A stretch of 64,000 nucleotides of DNA from Macrosoma leucophasiata (GCA_036365455.1 JAWQUS010000001.1:24165001-24229000); one strand, 5' to 3'. Positions 40,591 through 51,964 are shown, counted from the stretch's first letter. The notes: generated by a model not told the origin, from the sequence alone. Program-made: numbers and translations.

Positions 40591-41149
40591 TGAAATATAC
40601 TAAAACAAGCTTAAACTTGGAGTAAAGGTTCACTTTAAAGCTATTAAACATAATGCATAACATTGCTTTTGGAAATCATGTTCCCATAATTGACATATAA
40701 TACGGGCAGGGACATAACGCTCGTCGTGCCACATCACGTCAACGACCCGAGGCTTATCAGAAATATTCTCGAACATTCTCGGAGTAAGAGTGAGTCCAAA
40801 ACCTGCCAAATTACAAAAATTTACCCTTTAATTCCGTGCGATGTTAAATTCTAATGGAGGCAATAACTTGGCGTATCTTAGAGTCGCACTATCTCGCTCG
40901 CACCTCAACACCGGCGCGCGCGCAGTAATATAGATAAATTGATCGCCTCAATCCCTTATTGGATTAATTTATGGTAATATGGTCAGATCGCGATAGCCAG
41001 TGCCGAGTTACGATTAAACAGTTTTTATGTAAATCCGCCATCTTTGTTCGCAGCAGTGGGTATCTTGTGTGAGGTGAGGGTACAATAGTACGAGCTGATA
41101 GCGAGAGCTGAGCTTAACCTTTTGCAAAATTTATAACGTAAAGAATTTT
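40591..41149. other. Unassigned; CpG-rich patch and YY1-like motif
   Basis: 40885-40925 is locally CpG-rich (CACCGGCGCGCGCGC). 41032-41045 on the minus strand reads AAAGATGGCGGATT, identical to 19746-19759. No gene is recognised. Confidence 0.4.
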
Positions 41150-41340
41150 GACGACCCAGCTGGACTATAGTCGCGTGAGGGTCGTGAGTTCGATCCCCGC
41201 ACCGGGACAAATACTAGTATGGCCTACATAAATTTCTTTCCGTCGTGGGTATTCGGGTACATTACCTTTGTATTGTGTGGTGACATCAACAGCACTGTTT
41301 TGCATCTAGTGTGGAACTGTACGTATTTTACTTTATTTTT
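41150..41340 (+). mobile_element. Family D tRNA-headed SINE, diverged
   Basis: GACGACCCAGCTGGAC head, GAGTTCGATCCCCGCACCGG box B, then CAAATACTAGTATGGCC. The 3' half is substituted (GTACATTACCTTTGTATTG) but keeps ACGTATTTTACTTTATT. Box A is eroded. Confidence 0.75.
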
Positions 41341-42047
41341 CTTCGTATTACCTACTATTACTAACTAGTAACTAGTAACGTATAAGAATCTATGAATTTT
41401 GTAATAACTTAATCTTATCTCCGATCGCATAAGCCAAGGTATAAATGAACAGGCATTCATGCAAACACTTGAGATGATCCATATTTACTTGCTCCGTGAG
41501 GAAGGATTAATTTAGGACAGACCTGTTACCAAGGTTTTTTTTCGTCATAGGCCTTTATTTCGCCATTCTAGTACAAATGAATGATTTAGCGCTAGAAACA
41601 CTTAAATTCGCTGGTTCCATCAACATGTAATTTTAGGTATGTCGTTAATTGTAAGATTCGTAAACTTTCAAATGAACTTGACTTGACATTAATTTTCGAT
41701 GCTGAATCGTCAGAAATAGATAACTTTATGAGCAATTTTAAAAATAAAGTATCACATCACTTGGACCACGCGCACTCTAATCATTCCTAATGCTATGTCT
41801 GATTTTATGACAATCCGCCAACCCACATAATGTGTTGTTTCTACTCCACTTTGTAAAACGTTAAAGCTAATATATTTATTGTTTTTTCTACTCAAATTTA
41901 GATGTAATGGTCTATAAAAATAATGGTGGGAAAGCTTTATAAAATATGTGTTCTTCTTGACAGTTATCGTTTCATGGGAGCATGTCTTACCAACTAAAAG
42001 TCTATTCATTTATTACTACTACTAATCAATTCATATATTCTTCTATC
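41341..42047. other. Unassigned AT-rich sequence
   Basis: No recognised element. The 85-codon minus frame 41752-42009 lacks support. Confidence 0.45.
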
Positions 42048-42257
42048 CCATGAAGTGGCAAATAAGCATACAATTGACATTGATGGTAAGTAAATACTAG
42101 TAAAAATCTACACAAAAACTAGTCATGACAATCAAATGCGTTGCCACTGATATCTTAGCTGTATTGTCACTGTGCCGTAATTACAGGGCCATATCGACCC
42201 ACCGGGACGTAACTACGATGACCTGGGCTCGATAGCGTTGAACATTACCGGTAGAAG
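42048..42257 (-). mobile_element. Family A, strongly diverged copy
   Basis: CATGAAGTGGCAAATAAGC, AATGCGTTGCCACTGATATC, TGTGCCGTAATTACAGGGCC, with an unrelated ~45 bp after GGGCCATATCGACCC. Old copy, head missing. Confidence 0.75.
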
Positions 42258-42299
42258 GTATAACACAAGCTGATTTACGTAACCAAATTATTCCACACG

Positions 42300-42440
42300 T
42301 CTATATTTCATGAGGCGTTGGGACGTGTCGACCCTATCGCCCTCTAGGGTGGGTCCTACCCCTAGTGTAGTCGGGTGGTAGTAAAAATAACTACGCTGAA
42401 TGGGCAGCAGCACGGAATAGATAAATCTGTGGGCAGCAGC
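42300..42440 (-). repeat. Repeat family K, fragment
   Basis: The reverse complement contains GGACGCTGCTGCCC, AGTTATTTTTACTACCACCC and GGGCGATAGGGTCGACACG, matching parts of 10150-10410. It directly abuts a family F element. Confidence 0.5.
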
Positions 42441-42443
42441 GTC

Positions 42444-42695
42444 CATAGAGCAACACGGGCCACCGCCCGCGGTGGACCGAAGGAGACTAGCCATATGAAG
42501 GCTTTCCCCTCTGTCAAAGTACAAGACCAAATGGTCTTATGCCTATCGCCAACCTTGACTTTAACAAAATACTTAAACAATTTCACACACACATTTAAAA
42601 ATCTCTGCCCACTTGGGCTTATACTTTGACAGAGGGGAAAGCCTGCATTATGGCTACTCTCCTCCGCCGCGGCCAGTGGCTCGTGTTGCTCTATG
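42444..42695 (+). mobile_element. Family F MITE, strongest inverted repeats
   Basis: 252 bp with arms of ~90 bp. Left CATAGAGCAACACGGGCCAC to AAAGTACAAGACC and right ATACTTTGACAGAGGGGAAAG to CTCGTGTTGCTCTATG are inverted copies. No target duplication is visible, perhaps because of decay or rearrangement. Confidence 0.85.
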
Positions 42696-42836
42696 ATATT
42701 TACAGAAACAATAACCTTTTATAATTTGACACACACATATATAAATTTATGTAAAAAAACAAGACAAAATTAAAATACCAGTTTGTACATTTACCCATAT
42801 CATTTAGAATTTCTGATATTTCAAATCGATTCTTTA

Positions 42837-42984
42837 TTAATGTAATGAAAGTAGCAATCAAGCGTACAGTTCACATTGATGTTAAATGATTACTGCAGCC
42901 TATAGACACCCACACAAAGACCAGAAGTCAAACTGCACATGCGTTGCCAATTCTGAGGCCTAAGGTGGTATGCCTCTGTGCCGG
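42837..42984 (-). mobile_element. Family A, 5'-truncated copy
   Basis: TAATGTAATGAAAGTAGCAA through GACACCCACACAAAGACC to GCCTCTGTGCCGGTGC. Ends at the common mid-element truncation point near GTGCCGG. Confidence 0.85.
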
Positions 42985-44636
42985 TGCTCTGATGATACAT
43001 CAACAAACTGTATAAGAAAGGTTAACTGACAACAACTTATAAGAAAATCGCTAGACTAGACAGGCATCGAAACCGATTAAGTAAGCGCAGGAAAGTGTCA
43101 GCAAGTAGCAACTTAATTACAGCCATAAGTGGCCACATTTTCCTATCAAGATTATCTGTATCCGATAACGTTTAACATAACCGTTCACTGTCTCTGCATT
43201 TGATTGTACTGTTACCATTAACCTTACGTGAACACCAAATGTGTGGCTAATTGTATTATAAAGCGCGCTAAGTAGGAATAGAACTGTCAAACCGCCATTT
43301 TCTATCGCGCGCTCTCTCAAACATAAGGCTTGCGCTATTGCCTAGAGAAGGTACACGATAGATGATAGACTTATTCTCAGCTGGCGCGCACAGCACTTTG
43401 CGCCGCCAAATAACAAAGAATATTCTCGAAGTTTCGATAAACAAAGTGGAGGTACGATAGGGAAAAACGCGTCGAGCCACATCAGAACACATTTTATATA
43501 AACGATGACATAAATACTCATTTGCAAGAACAATATCCGATATTGAGTGAGGCCTGTCTTGCGAGTAGCGAACCCGTGAACCGAAGGCCACGGAAAAGTA
43601 TATAACGTGCAATTACGAAAAAATGTTACGTTTCACTAAGTAACATTGTAATAGTAAACTTAGTAACGTATATATTCATACAGGTATTTAATTAATTAAA
43701 AAACAATGCGGGCTAAAACAATATATGATCTCAAATCAATATCACTCCAGTTCAAAACATAAGTAGGTAATCGTGTGAAATCTATAATACACATACAATC
43801 TACACAATCTGCGATATTTGATATTTCAGATATTGATTGAGCAATATTTCAAATTTAGAAATATTTGAAATATACTCGCAGCTATGCAAATACAATCAGC
43901 AGTTTTGATGATCTCCGGTACAGAAAATTAACTTGGAAAAATCTGTTAAATAAATATGAAGTTTTGCGATGCGAACACTAGTTACTCGTACTTAGTTAAA
44001 CTTACTCGAACGTTACGAAAATATCTATACTGAAACACTTTACTTGTTCATTTTGTTTTGATGCTGTCTGCCAGAATTATCTAACTCCTTGAATTTAATA
44101 ACTTTACATGTTCAGCTACATGTAAAGTCATTAAATACATATCTGATGAAGTTGAATATGCACAAAAGAACCTGTTCTCATTTCAATCAAATGTATAATC
44201 AATATTGATACATGAACAACAAATACAGATGATTGATTGTGAGTTAATCATTATTATACGGTTTCCTCAACATAACAAACCTCTTCACAGTCAATGAGCA
44301 CATGATAATGTTATTATCTTCAAATAACTCAATCAAATACAGGATTAATTTATTAGCCAACGGTAATCTAAGAATAGTTCAGATTCATTTCTTTCGGAAG
44401 ACGAATTAATTTTCAATTTTATTTGTAATTCAAACTATGCGTAACATATTATTTGTATTGAAGAGACTTCCGTAACTTTTGATCCTTCATATTTTACTGC
44501 CTCAAATTGACTAGCATAGCTTATATGTACTATAGTTATGGCTGCATACTATTTGCCATTGGCATTCTAAGTCAACCTTTCAAAATATATTGACGAGTGA
44601 CTAGTTAATGATTAAAATGATATTTAAAGATTTTCT
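42985..44636. other. Unassigned; contains an inverted repeat at 44094-44135
   Basis: 1.65 kb without recognised genes. 44094-44111 and 44118-44135 (TTTAATAACTTTACATGT and near-complement, 17/18) form a hairpin with a 6-nt loop. The 114-codon minus frame 43268-43612 has no recognisable motif. Confidence 0.45.
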
Positions 44637-44702
44637 GGTGGTAGAGTTCCAAAGGACTTTACGGCGTAGGCACCACCGCATTGCATAATCTATCTGCCGA
44701 CA
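44637..44702 (+). mobile_element. Family A, 5' fragment
   Basis: CTGGTGGTAGAGTTCC, GCGTAGGCACCACCGCATTG, then lost at CTGCCGACAAA. Confidence 0.75.
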
Positions 44703-44799
44703 AATTTAACTTAACCTTACAATTTTTTTTCAGAGTGACTACGTGAAATTTAATAAGTAAATGACTTAACCAGATCAGCATATCATAAAACTGTATATA

Positions 44800-45049
44800 T
44801 TATATAAAAATCAATTGCTGTTCGTTAGTCTCGCTAAAACTCGAGAACGGCTCGACCGATTTGGCTAATTTTAATTTTGAATGATTTTTGGAAGTCCAGG
44901 GAAGGTTTAAAAGGTAAGAAAATATCAAGAAATTGAAGGCAAATAGTAAAAACCACAATTTAATTTACCCATACAAATAGTACTTATCTATCAAACCTTT
45001 GACACATTATTTAATTCTGAGGCAATACGAAGTTTGCCGGGTCAGCTAG
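44800..45049 (+). mobile_element. Helitron-like element, GGGTCAGCTAG family
   Basis: TCAATTGCTGTTCGTTAGTC, CTCGAGAACGGCTCGACCG, GGAAGTCCAGGGAAGG and the terminus GAAGTTTGCCGGGTCAGCTAG at 45049. The 5' boundary in AT-rich sequence is uncertain. About 250 bp, non-autonomous. Confidence 0.8.
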
Positions 45050-45832
45050 AGAGAAATAAATATCTTTATTCGATTGATCAAATATTTTACAATAAAGCTG
45101 TGGCAAGGGACTCCTTTAAAGTACAAATTATGTTATGAAATATAAAAAGTAAAAATTGTTTTCCGTTTAGAATAGCTTCGAGGTGTATAGTTTTCCCTGC
45201 TCGCGAGTACACCAGCCACATTCATGTTTATTCACCGGCCTGCCAACCCCTCAACCGATATATTTATTGGTTTGCATCCGACTCTACGTGGAATTTAGTA
45301 CACCGGCAACTCAAAATTCGTCTTACACTTTACAACCGTATGTAGATTCGAGGAGTTATGAAAGTTTTCGGGGCTCAAGTTGAAAGGCGATAGGTTAGGC
45401 GGTTTATTTTGCTGATTTCGCGAATAGATTTGAGCACGTGAATAAACGACGCATATCTTTGTGTGGATTGACGATGGTTGGGTAAATTAATTTGAATGTG
45501 GATTTGTTTGGCTTTTGACGTTTAATCGGTTAATAAATGGGTGAGTTTTTTATTCGTTTACGAACATTTTTTTTTAGAGACATGTAGTAGGTTAAGATCC
45601 CGCAGCAGAATTAGTTCGTTTCTTGAGATATGCTAAAAACCTAAACAGAACGCATATTTATGATCTAGAGAATACAGGTATATCGACTAGTCGAATATTT
45701 TCTTTTCCAAAACCAATTTTAAAAAAAAAAATTGCGTAAAATATAGGTTTGCACACATTTAGTTATACACTGATGATGTAATAGTGATATTTGAAGTTTT
45801 ATTAATCGTACGTAGAGGTAGTCCGGTTGGTC
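45050..45832. other. Mostly unassigned; repeat M copy at 45590-45662
   Basis: GTAGGTTAAGATCCCGCAGC ... ACGCATATTTATG parallels 6732-6808. The 66-codon plus frame 45183-45383 is unsupported. Confidence 0.4.
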
Positions 45833-46142
45833 CATAGAGCAACACTGGCCACCGGCCGACCGGAGGGGAGTTACCATACCGTTTACTACCGATGCAAAAA
45901 ACAGACTGTTCTTTTTTTGCGGGGAGAAATTTGTGTGACACACACACATTGTACAAAAATCGTCTTTTACTACGAAACTGACACCTTGCCTTTAACAAAA
46001 TACGTAAACAATTTCACACACACATTTAAACAACTCGGCGACACGCAAAGGCACACTAGGGCTTGTACTTTGATAGAGGGGAAAGCCTGCATATGGCTAG
46101 TCCCCTCCGGTCCGCCGCGGCCAGTAGCCCGTGTTGCTCTAT
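45833..46142 (+). mobile_element. Family F MITE
   Basis: 310 bp: CATAGAGCAACACTGGCCAC at the left, CAGTAGCCCGTGTTGCTCTAT at the right. Inside are ACGAAACTGACACC, AATTTCACACACACATTTAAAC and CCCTAGTGTG-like segments in the reverse order of F1. No clear target duplication. Confidence 0.85.
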
Positions 46143-46570
46143 AGCACAACCACGCATCAATCGGAACATGATTATATAGTACTTAATTACCATGCCAACT
46201 GCCAATGTACGCCTCGTAGACTAGCCATATTTGTAGATCACAGATCAACAAATACAGTGCCCGTGGAGAAGGCATAGCTAACGGCAATAAGCTACTTTGG
46301 CCCATCGAAGTACCTACAGATATATTTCTGATGGTAGATAGATATACCTAAAAGGGTAGATATAGAGCATTAGGTATTAAAATTTAAAAATAAGTAGGTA
46401 TTTAAAAAATATTTTTTTTGCCTAAATGCTGGACATATGGTGCATACGCCCTGGAGCTGCAATGATGCTACACATGAGTAACTCTTTTGGTTTTGGCTTA
46501 TTTGAAAAACAAGTTTACTTCTTCACACACATTCACAGAATGCTTATGAAAGCCTCAACAATACTTTTTA
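46143..46570. other. Unassigned sequence
   Basis: No recognised element. Confidence 0.4.
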
Positions 46571-46854
46571 CTGGTGGTAGAGCTCCAGTGATGGAGCTCG
46601 CGGGCGTAGGCACCACCGCATTATCTAATATACTTGCCGCTAAATGGTAGTGTTCAGCACTATCGTGTTCCGGTCAGGTGGTATGAACGGCCCTGTAATA
46701 TCCGGCACAGGCATAACACCTCAGGCCTCAGGAGTGGTAACGCATCTGCATTTTGACCTCGGTCTTTGTGTGGGTGTCTATAGGCTGCAGTCATCACTTA
46801 ACACCAATGTGAACTGCATGCTTGTTTGCCATTCCCATTACATTAAAAAAAAAA
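46571..46854 (+). mobile_element. Family A SINE-like repeat, full length
   Basis: ACTGGTGGTAGAGCTCC start, all landmarks, ending ATTCCCATTACATT and a run of A. The 131-codon frame 46644-47039 begins in it and runs into flanking DNA, and is not a gene. Confidence 0.92.
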
Positions 46855-47305
46855 CCACATCCAAGTTTCACAACTGCGGGACGTCTCTAGTTAGATTGAT
46901 GCGTAGTTTTGCCGAGCGATGTCCGCGCGCCCGTTTCCTTATGAACACGTTTTGTTACGCAGGTGTGACATTCCTTTGTGCCTTGTATTTAAATAACACT
47001 CATAGTGCAGCAAATTGTGTACCCCGTCAACTTGGGTGACCAGCTAAGTGGTAATCAATATCTGGCTGTGTTCTACGACGTCGCCTGTCCACGACCTTCT
47101 TCAATGTCCTTATACGCGTTAAAAGAATAAATTCGTAGTATCAGTACAGCACTAACACCATAGATTTCTTTTCCTAGGGCCTCGATCTTTTTTACAAAAT
47201 GATAGGCCTATTAGTTTAAGAGATGAGAGATGGAGAATTGTCAATTTGCACTGATTCTGTTAAATAAATTCGACACAAATGATTTTAAAGTTATCAAAAA
47301 TGAGC
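46855..47305. other. Unassigned sequence
   Basis: No recognised element. Confidence 0.4.
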
Positions 47306-47525
47306 AGGTATATATTTGGGATTCTCTAGGTATGTGTGCCAAATTTGACTCACTTTTGGTAATTTGTTTACGTTACACGTCCTTGTTTTGACCACCATTT
47401 ACTTGTGTATCCAACTTCAATTGAATCGGCTCAGTACTTTTGGAGTAAATTGGCTGTGACAGGCAGACAAAGACGGTGCACGCACAAGTGATCTTATAAT
47501 TATTTCGATGTTTTCCTTTTGACGT
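47306..47525 (+). repeat. Fragment of repeat R body
   Basis: GTGTGCCAAATTTGACTCAC, TCAATTGAATCGGCTCAGTA, CTTTTGGAGTAAATTGGCTG and CAGACAAAGACGG are the usual interior of the GGGTTCC/CGGAACC element before its GACAGACAG stretch. The terminal part is missing. Confidence 0.55.
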
Positions 47526-47852
47526 GCAGAACTTAAAACTTACAAAAACAGACATACAGTACATACGCACATTGAAATCTGACAGCCTATCATCATTAGT
47601 CATCTGCTCAAAACCACAGATTCTAATATCAATACACTTATGTTGAAAAAATGTGTCCTAAAATTAATAATTACCTACTGTACTTAAATTACCTCAGTCG
47701 AATGCCAAATAAGGCTCTTAAGATTCAGTTACAAATAGATCAGATAATGCGATCCCCACACCTTTCACTCGTAGTTTTGGCAGATCTCCAATGAAGGATA
47801 CTGAACATACGGCAGCTAGCATATCACCTGAAACCCTGCAGTAAATATGACA
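47526..47852. other. Unassigned sequence
   Basis: No recognised element. Confidence 0.4.
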
Positions 47853-48138
47853 TATTTTTATAGGTAACGAAGGAAGCAAACATGCATGCAGCTCACATTA
47901 ATGTTAAGTGATGACTGCAGCCTATAGACACCCACACAACAACCAGAGGTCAAAATGCAGATGCGCTGCCACTCCTGAGGCATTAGGTGTTATACCTCTG
48001 TGCCGGAAATTACAGGGCCGTACATTACCACCTGACCGAAACACAATAGTGCTGAACACCATTTAGCGGCAAGTATATTAGGTAATGCGGTGGTACCTAC
48101 GCCTGCGAGCTCCGTCACTGGAGCTCTACCACCAGTAG
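47853..48138 (-). mobile_element. Family A SINE-like repeat, full length
   Basis: Tail at the left (AACGAAGGAAGCAAACATGC), head at the right (GGAGCTCTACCACCAGT). Young-looking except for a small deletion at GTGCTGAACACC. Confidence 0.9.
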
Positions 48139-48144
48139 AATGAA

Positions 48145-48336
48145 TGAGGACTGCAGCCTATAGACATTTACATAAAAACCAGAGGTCAAAATGCAGATGC
48201 GTCGCCAGCCCTGAGACCTAAGGTGTCATGTCTCTGTGATAGTTCTTATGAGCCCATACATAACCATCTAACCGGAATACGATAGGTGACGATAGTGCCG
48301 AAGACTACCATTTAGCGGCAGATAGGTTAAAGCGGT
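48145..48336 (-). mobile_element. Family A, truncated at both ends
   Basis: GGACTGCAGCCTATAGAC to GCGGCAGATAGGTTAAAGCG, in the same orientation and directly next to the copy at 47853. A GATAGGTGACGATAGTGC segment contains a small tandem duplication. Diverged subgroup. Confidence 0.82.
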
Positions 48337-48681
48337 CAATGTTAAAACTCTGCCGGAAATATGCCATATCCATGGTTTCTATTTTTAATTATAGTGTTGT
48401 TGTGTTATTATGCAAATATTTTTTCATAACGGTGACCGAACGCCCTCTTCCGTATACAAAAACAGTATTTGTATGTAGTCCTTTAAAAAGACTGAGGACT
48501 TTAAAAAGATAGAGGCTTTGCCAAGGTCACGTTTTTATAAAGGTTTTACCATTTTATAGGTTTTTTTTTTAAATTGGGACCAAATAAAAAATCCTGGTCT
48601 ATCCTAAATCTTCTCATTGAAGTTTTTTTTGTCACTTTGATGTGACATCTGATAATGTGATAAATTATTACTAGGTATAAC
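48337..48681. other. Unassigned sequence
   Basis: No recognised element. Confidence 0.4.
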
Positions 48682-49034
48682 TAGGACTGTCAACGTTTTG
48701 GTCATGAAATTGCAAGTATCAATAACAAATGATATCCATTTAAATGAAAATCAGATGGTTCGTATATTTGCATATCAAACTTTTCGTTCAAGATATGATT
48801 AGTTTCACGATAAAAGGCGAGTAAGCGACCTATTTCGTTAAAACACCATGATGGCACCACCAACAAGATATTTATGTAGAAATGTATGGAGGAAATATCT
48901 GATCGCCCGCTGGTGGCGCAAAAATATGTATCAATCAAGGATGTATCAGGGATGCCCCTCTCTTCCACTCGAATCACTAGTATCGCAAAAGAACTTTTAA
49001 CTCTATGACATCCATTTTGAAACTGACAATCCTA
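48682..49034. mobile_element. MITE with TA target duplication
   Basis: The element 48684-49032 (349 bp) starts GGACTGTCAAC and ends GTT..CTGACAATCC-type complement (GACAATCC at 49025-49032). Both ends are next to TA. Internal similarity of the two ends continues loosely (GGTCATGAAATTGCAAG versus ATGGATGTCATAGAGTTA). A TA duplication suggests a Tc1/mariner-like non-autonomous element. The 91-codon minus frame 48702-48977 lies wholly inside and has no transposase motif. Confidence 0.7.
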
Positions 49035-49705
49035 GTATTTGTTTTGGTGTTTCTCGCTTAATATTTCTAGTCCTTAAGGGTAATATAGTCATCACTTAGC
49101 AAGACCAACGGTTTAATACATTAAACTCGACTTCAAACAGTGTCTGGCAATCCAAGTGAGCTGCCATGTCTTGTATTTAAGCATGATACACATGAGTAAC
49201 CATAAAAGCACTGTTCTGACGCAGCTGAAAACTTTTTCATCAGGGCTCTCCGTTATATGTTAAAGTACGTAGTTTTATCTAAGAGTGCACACTTATTACT
49301 TTATAGACGAAGGTAGATAACAGCAAAATAATATCACATTCGCAAGAAACAAGTCCGTTTCCTTATCACCAGGTAGATCCATCGAAAACTAATTAGATGA
49401 ACACAGATGCATAAAGCAATACGACCATATCAAAATTAGTATCCCTTGCAACCGCGTTATCCAATTAGAGGTCTATAATTACTGGGTAAGGCTGTAAATA
49501 ATAGATGTTGTCCGCATGATCGATTTCGAATGCGCGAGCGCAGAGACGCCGCAAATTGCTTGATTGATTTTTTATTGGCACTGCTATTGATTACTCGATT
49601 ATTCGCTCGATTATAATTGACCAGATAACAATGTGTAGTGATCTTGACCTATGCGGAGTTTAACGGCAATTTGTGTTATCTCGACCACAATTTTTAGGAA
49701 TTCTC
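49035..49705. other. Unassigned sequence
   Basis: No recognised element. Confidence 0.45.
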
Positions 49706-49920
49706 AAAAAGAAAAAAACGGAACCCTTATGAGATTCCTGGTGCGTCTGTCTGTGTCTGTCTGTCTGTCTTCTGTCCGACCACAGTATAAGTACATATTA
49801 ACATGTTCGTTTTCTTTAGATTGTGGTCCGACTGTAACAGCCAATCTGCTCCGAAAGTAGTGGACCGATTGAGGTTAAATTTGGTACACAGATGTGTACT
49901 AGAGACCAAAATATAGACGT
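49706..49920 (-). repeat. Repeat R end fragment, CGGAACCC type
   Basis: AAAAAACGGAACCCTTATGAG then a GTCTGTCTGTCT tract (49745-49770) and GGTTAAATTTGGTACACAG. This is the characteristic lepidopteran repeat end, here separated from its partner end. Confidence 0.6.
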
Positions 49921-50240
49921 GTAATGTGTAAATAGTTTTTATAAAGAGGAGAAACTTTTGTGACCATAAATTAGCTTTTTTAAAAAAAATGCAAATTGCC
50001 TTAAGTCATACTTACCTATAGCAAATCAAACATAGACCTTATATTATATATAAAAAAGCTAAGGCCCCTCTGGCCTAAGACTTTTGCCCTTATTTTCGTA
50101 AACTAACGGTAATTTTAATTTTTCTCATAACGCTTCGTCCTGCTTCAACCAATATGTGCGGCCTATGTCAGAGCAAAACAGCAAAAGGATTCGGATACGA
50201 AAATGAGTCCTCTGAATCGACCTCTGTGCCTAATTAGGTA
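49921..50240. other. Unassigned sequence
   Basis: Contains A/T-rich runs and no recognised element. Confidence 0.4.
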
Positions 50241-50530
50241 CTGGTGGTAGTGCTCCATTGACGGAGCTCGCCGGCGCAGACACCACCGCATTACCTAATA
50301 CTTGCCGCTAAATGGTAGTGTTCAGCACTATCGTGTTCTGGTCAGGTGGTAATGTGCGGCCCTGTAATTTCCGGCACAGAGGCATAAGACCTTAGACCTC
50401 AGAAATGGTAACGCATCCGCATTTTCACCTTGGTCGTTGTGTGGGTATATGTTGGCTATAGGCTGCAGTCATCACTGAACATGAATGTGAACTGCATGCT
50501 TGCTTACCGCTTCCCCTACATTAAAAAAAA
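50241..50530 (+). mobile_element. Family A SINE-like repeat, full length
   Basis: ACTGGTGGTAGTGCTCC start, full landmark series with a few substitutions (GTGCGGCCC), a ~7 bp insertion (GTATATGTTGG) and a CTACATTAAAAAAAA end. Confidence 0.9.
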
Positions 50531-51260
50531 TCTTCCTGACATATGATATCAGCATGGGTTCGGTATCGGTTATCGATTCAACGTTACCGCGTTGAACACA
50601 ATCATTTTTATCAGCTACCTAAGAAAATGCATCTTAATAGATATAATTAAGCAGATATAGAAAGCAAGCACACACAGACAAACATACTGACGTACTTCGG
50701 CGGCCTCTCGGGTACTCTTCGGAGCGGCGGGCTCTCGTGCTGTACAAGACTTCGCTCCTGTCTCCGCACGCCGCTCTATTGTTCTCTATGGGATACGTCA
50801 CTAGTAATATTCCCGACAAAGAGGACATGACCGAATTATGTTTACTGAGACATAGACTAAAAATAATGGTACCAACCAGCGCAGGAGACCGAGCTCACAT
50901 AGGCGGTGAAAGTGTGAACTACGGTATAATTAACAATAGATTCAAATAACTACAAAAGGACAAAAGCTCATTATAGTCCCAATAACTCGTATTAATTGTG
51001 GATTTATAACAATGGCCGGCGGCGAAATTAAAAATAGATTAAACAAACGCACGCGACCCGTTATTTAATAACTGGCATATTCGTTTATTTACAGTCAATT
51101 GCAGATTCATATTTAATTTGACAATTGTATTGTATAATTACAAGTTCTTCTGGATATATTTTGCGTTTTAAGGTACGATTCCGAACTCCGCTGCACGTGA
51201 CACTGCCGCGATTTTCTACTGCGATGCTGCCGCGATATCGTCGCGTGGCTCGGAATGTAA
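50531..51260. other. Unassigned; GC-rich patches near 50690-50770 and 51180-51245
   Basis: Two modest CpG-richer patches (CTTCGGCGGCCTCTCGGG and CCGCGATATCGTCGCG) without coding support. The 70-codon plus frame 50737-50949 has no signature. Confidence 0.35.
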
Positions 51261-51781
51261 TCTATACTAATATTATAAACAGGTAATATTTTTTTGTTTG
51301 TTTGTAATGAATAGGCTCAATAACTACTGGACCGATTTAAATAATTCTTTCACTATTCGAAAGCTACATTATCCACGGGTAACATAGGCTATATTTTATT
51401 TTGGAAAAAATAGGGTTCCGTAAGATATTTGGGTATATCAGATACACGGTGTAAAAATCAACCAGAAAAGTTACTTATTTTGCGTACGCTGCCTAACCTA
51501 TAAAAGATATCGAGGAATATCTTTTATAGTTTATTTCACTATTCGAAAGCTACATTATCCACGGGTAAAATAGGCTATATTTTATTTTGGAAAATAGGGT
51601 TCCGTAAGATAATTGGGTTTTTCAGACACAAGGTGTAAAAAATCAATTAGAAAAGTTACTCATTTTGCGTACGCTGCCTCAACTATAGAAGATATCAAGG
51701 AAGGCTTTAGGCTATATCTATAATCATCACGCTAAGACGAATAGGAGAGTAGGTAGGTAACAAGCAGGGGCGGGCCGCTAG
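51261..51781 (+). mobile_element. Helitron-like element, TCTATACTAATATTATAAA family
   Basis: Starts TCTATACTAATATTATAAA after an A (51260) and ends GGGGCGGGCCGCTAG before a T (51782). This fits Helitron rules: 5' TC, 3' CTAG, insertion between A and T, no target duplication. The body includes GAATAGGCTCAATAACTACT, CGAAAGCTACATTATCCACG and TAGGGTTCCGTAAGATA. A 180-bp internal segment is duplicated in tandem (51351-51528 and 51537-51712, period 186). No Rep/helicase frame. Confidence 0.85.
51498..51529. repeat. Perfect 13-bp hairpin at the Helitron repeat junction
   Basis: CTATAAAAGATAT, loop CGAGGA, then its exact complement. It sits precisely at the boundary between the two internal repeat units and may mark the recombination or slippage point. 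Confidence 0.8.
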
Positions 51782-51859
51782 TCTCATATAAACATATAGA
51801 GAATATATGGAGGCCAGTGGAGGTAGTGCTATGGCAGCAGGTAGAATCAGCGATAAAGA

Positions 51860-51955
51860 TTTTTACACCTTATGTAATGTATGGTTACCCCGACCTGCTA
51901 ATCGGACCCAGGACTCCAGCCAGTAGTGGCCTGCTATCACTAGACTAACAAGGCA
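51860..51955 (-). mobile_element. Family C SINE head fragment
   Basis: The reverse complement reads CTGCCTTGTTAGTCTAGTG, GCAGGCCACTACTGG, then CTGGGTCCGATTAGCAGG, a decayed box B (GGTTCGATTCC). Confidence 0.6.
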
Positions 51956-51964
51956 GTAAGAGCA

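Noticed and set aside
43268..43612. 114-codon minus-strand frame
   Set aside because: No recognisable domain, signal peptide or codon pattern, and no second exon found. Frames of this length are expected by chance in 64 kb.
48702..48977. 91-codon minus-strand frame as a possible transposase remnant
   Set aside because: It lies inside the 349-bp TA-flanked MITE but lacks DDE/D or helix-turn-helix motifs.
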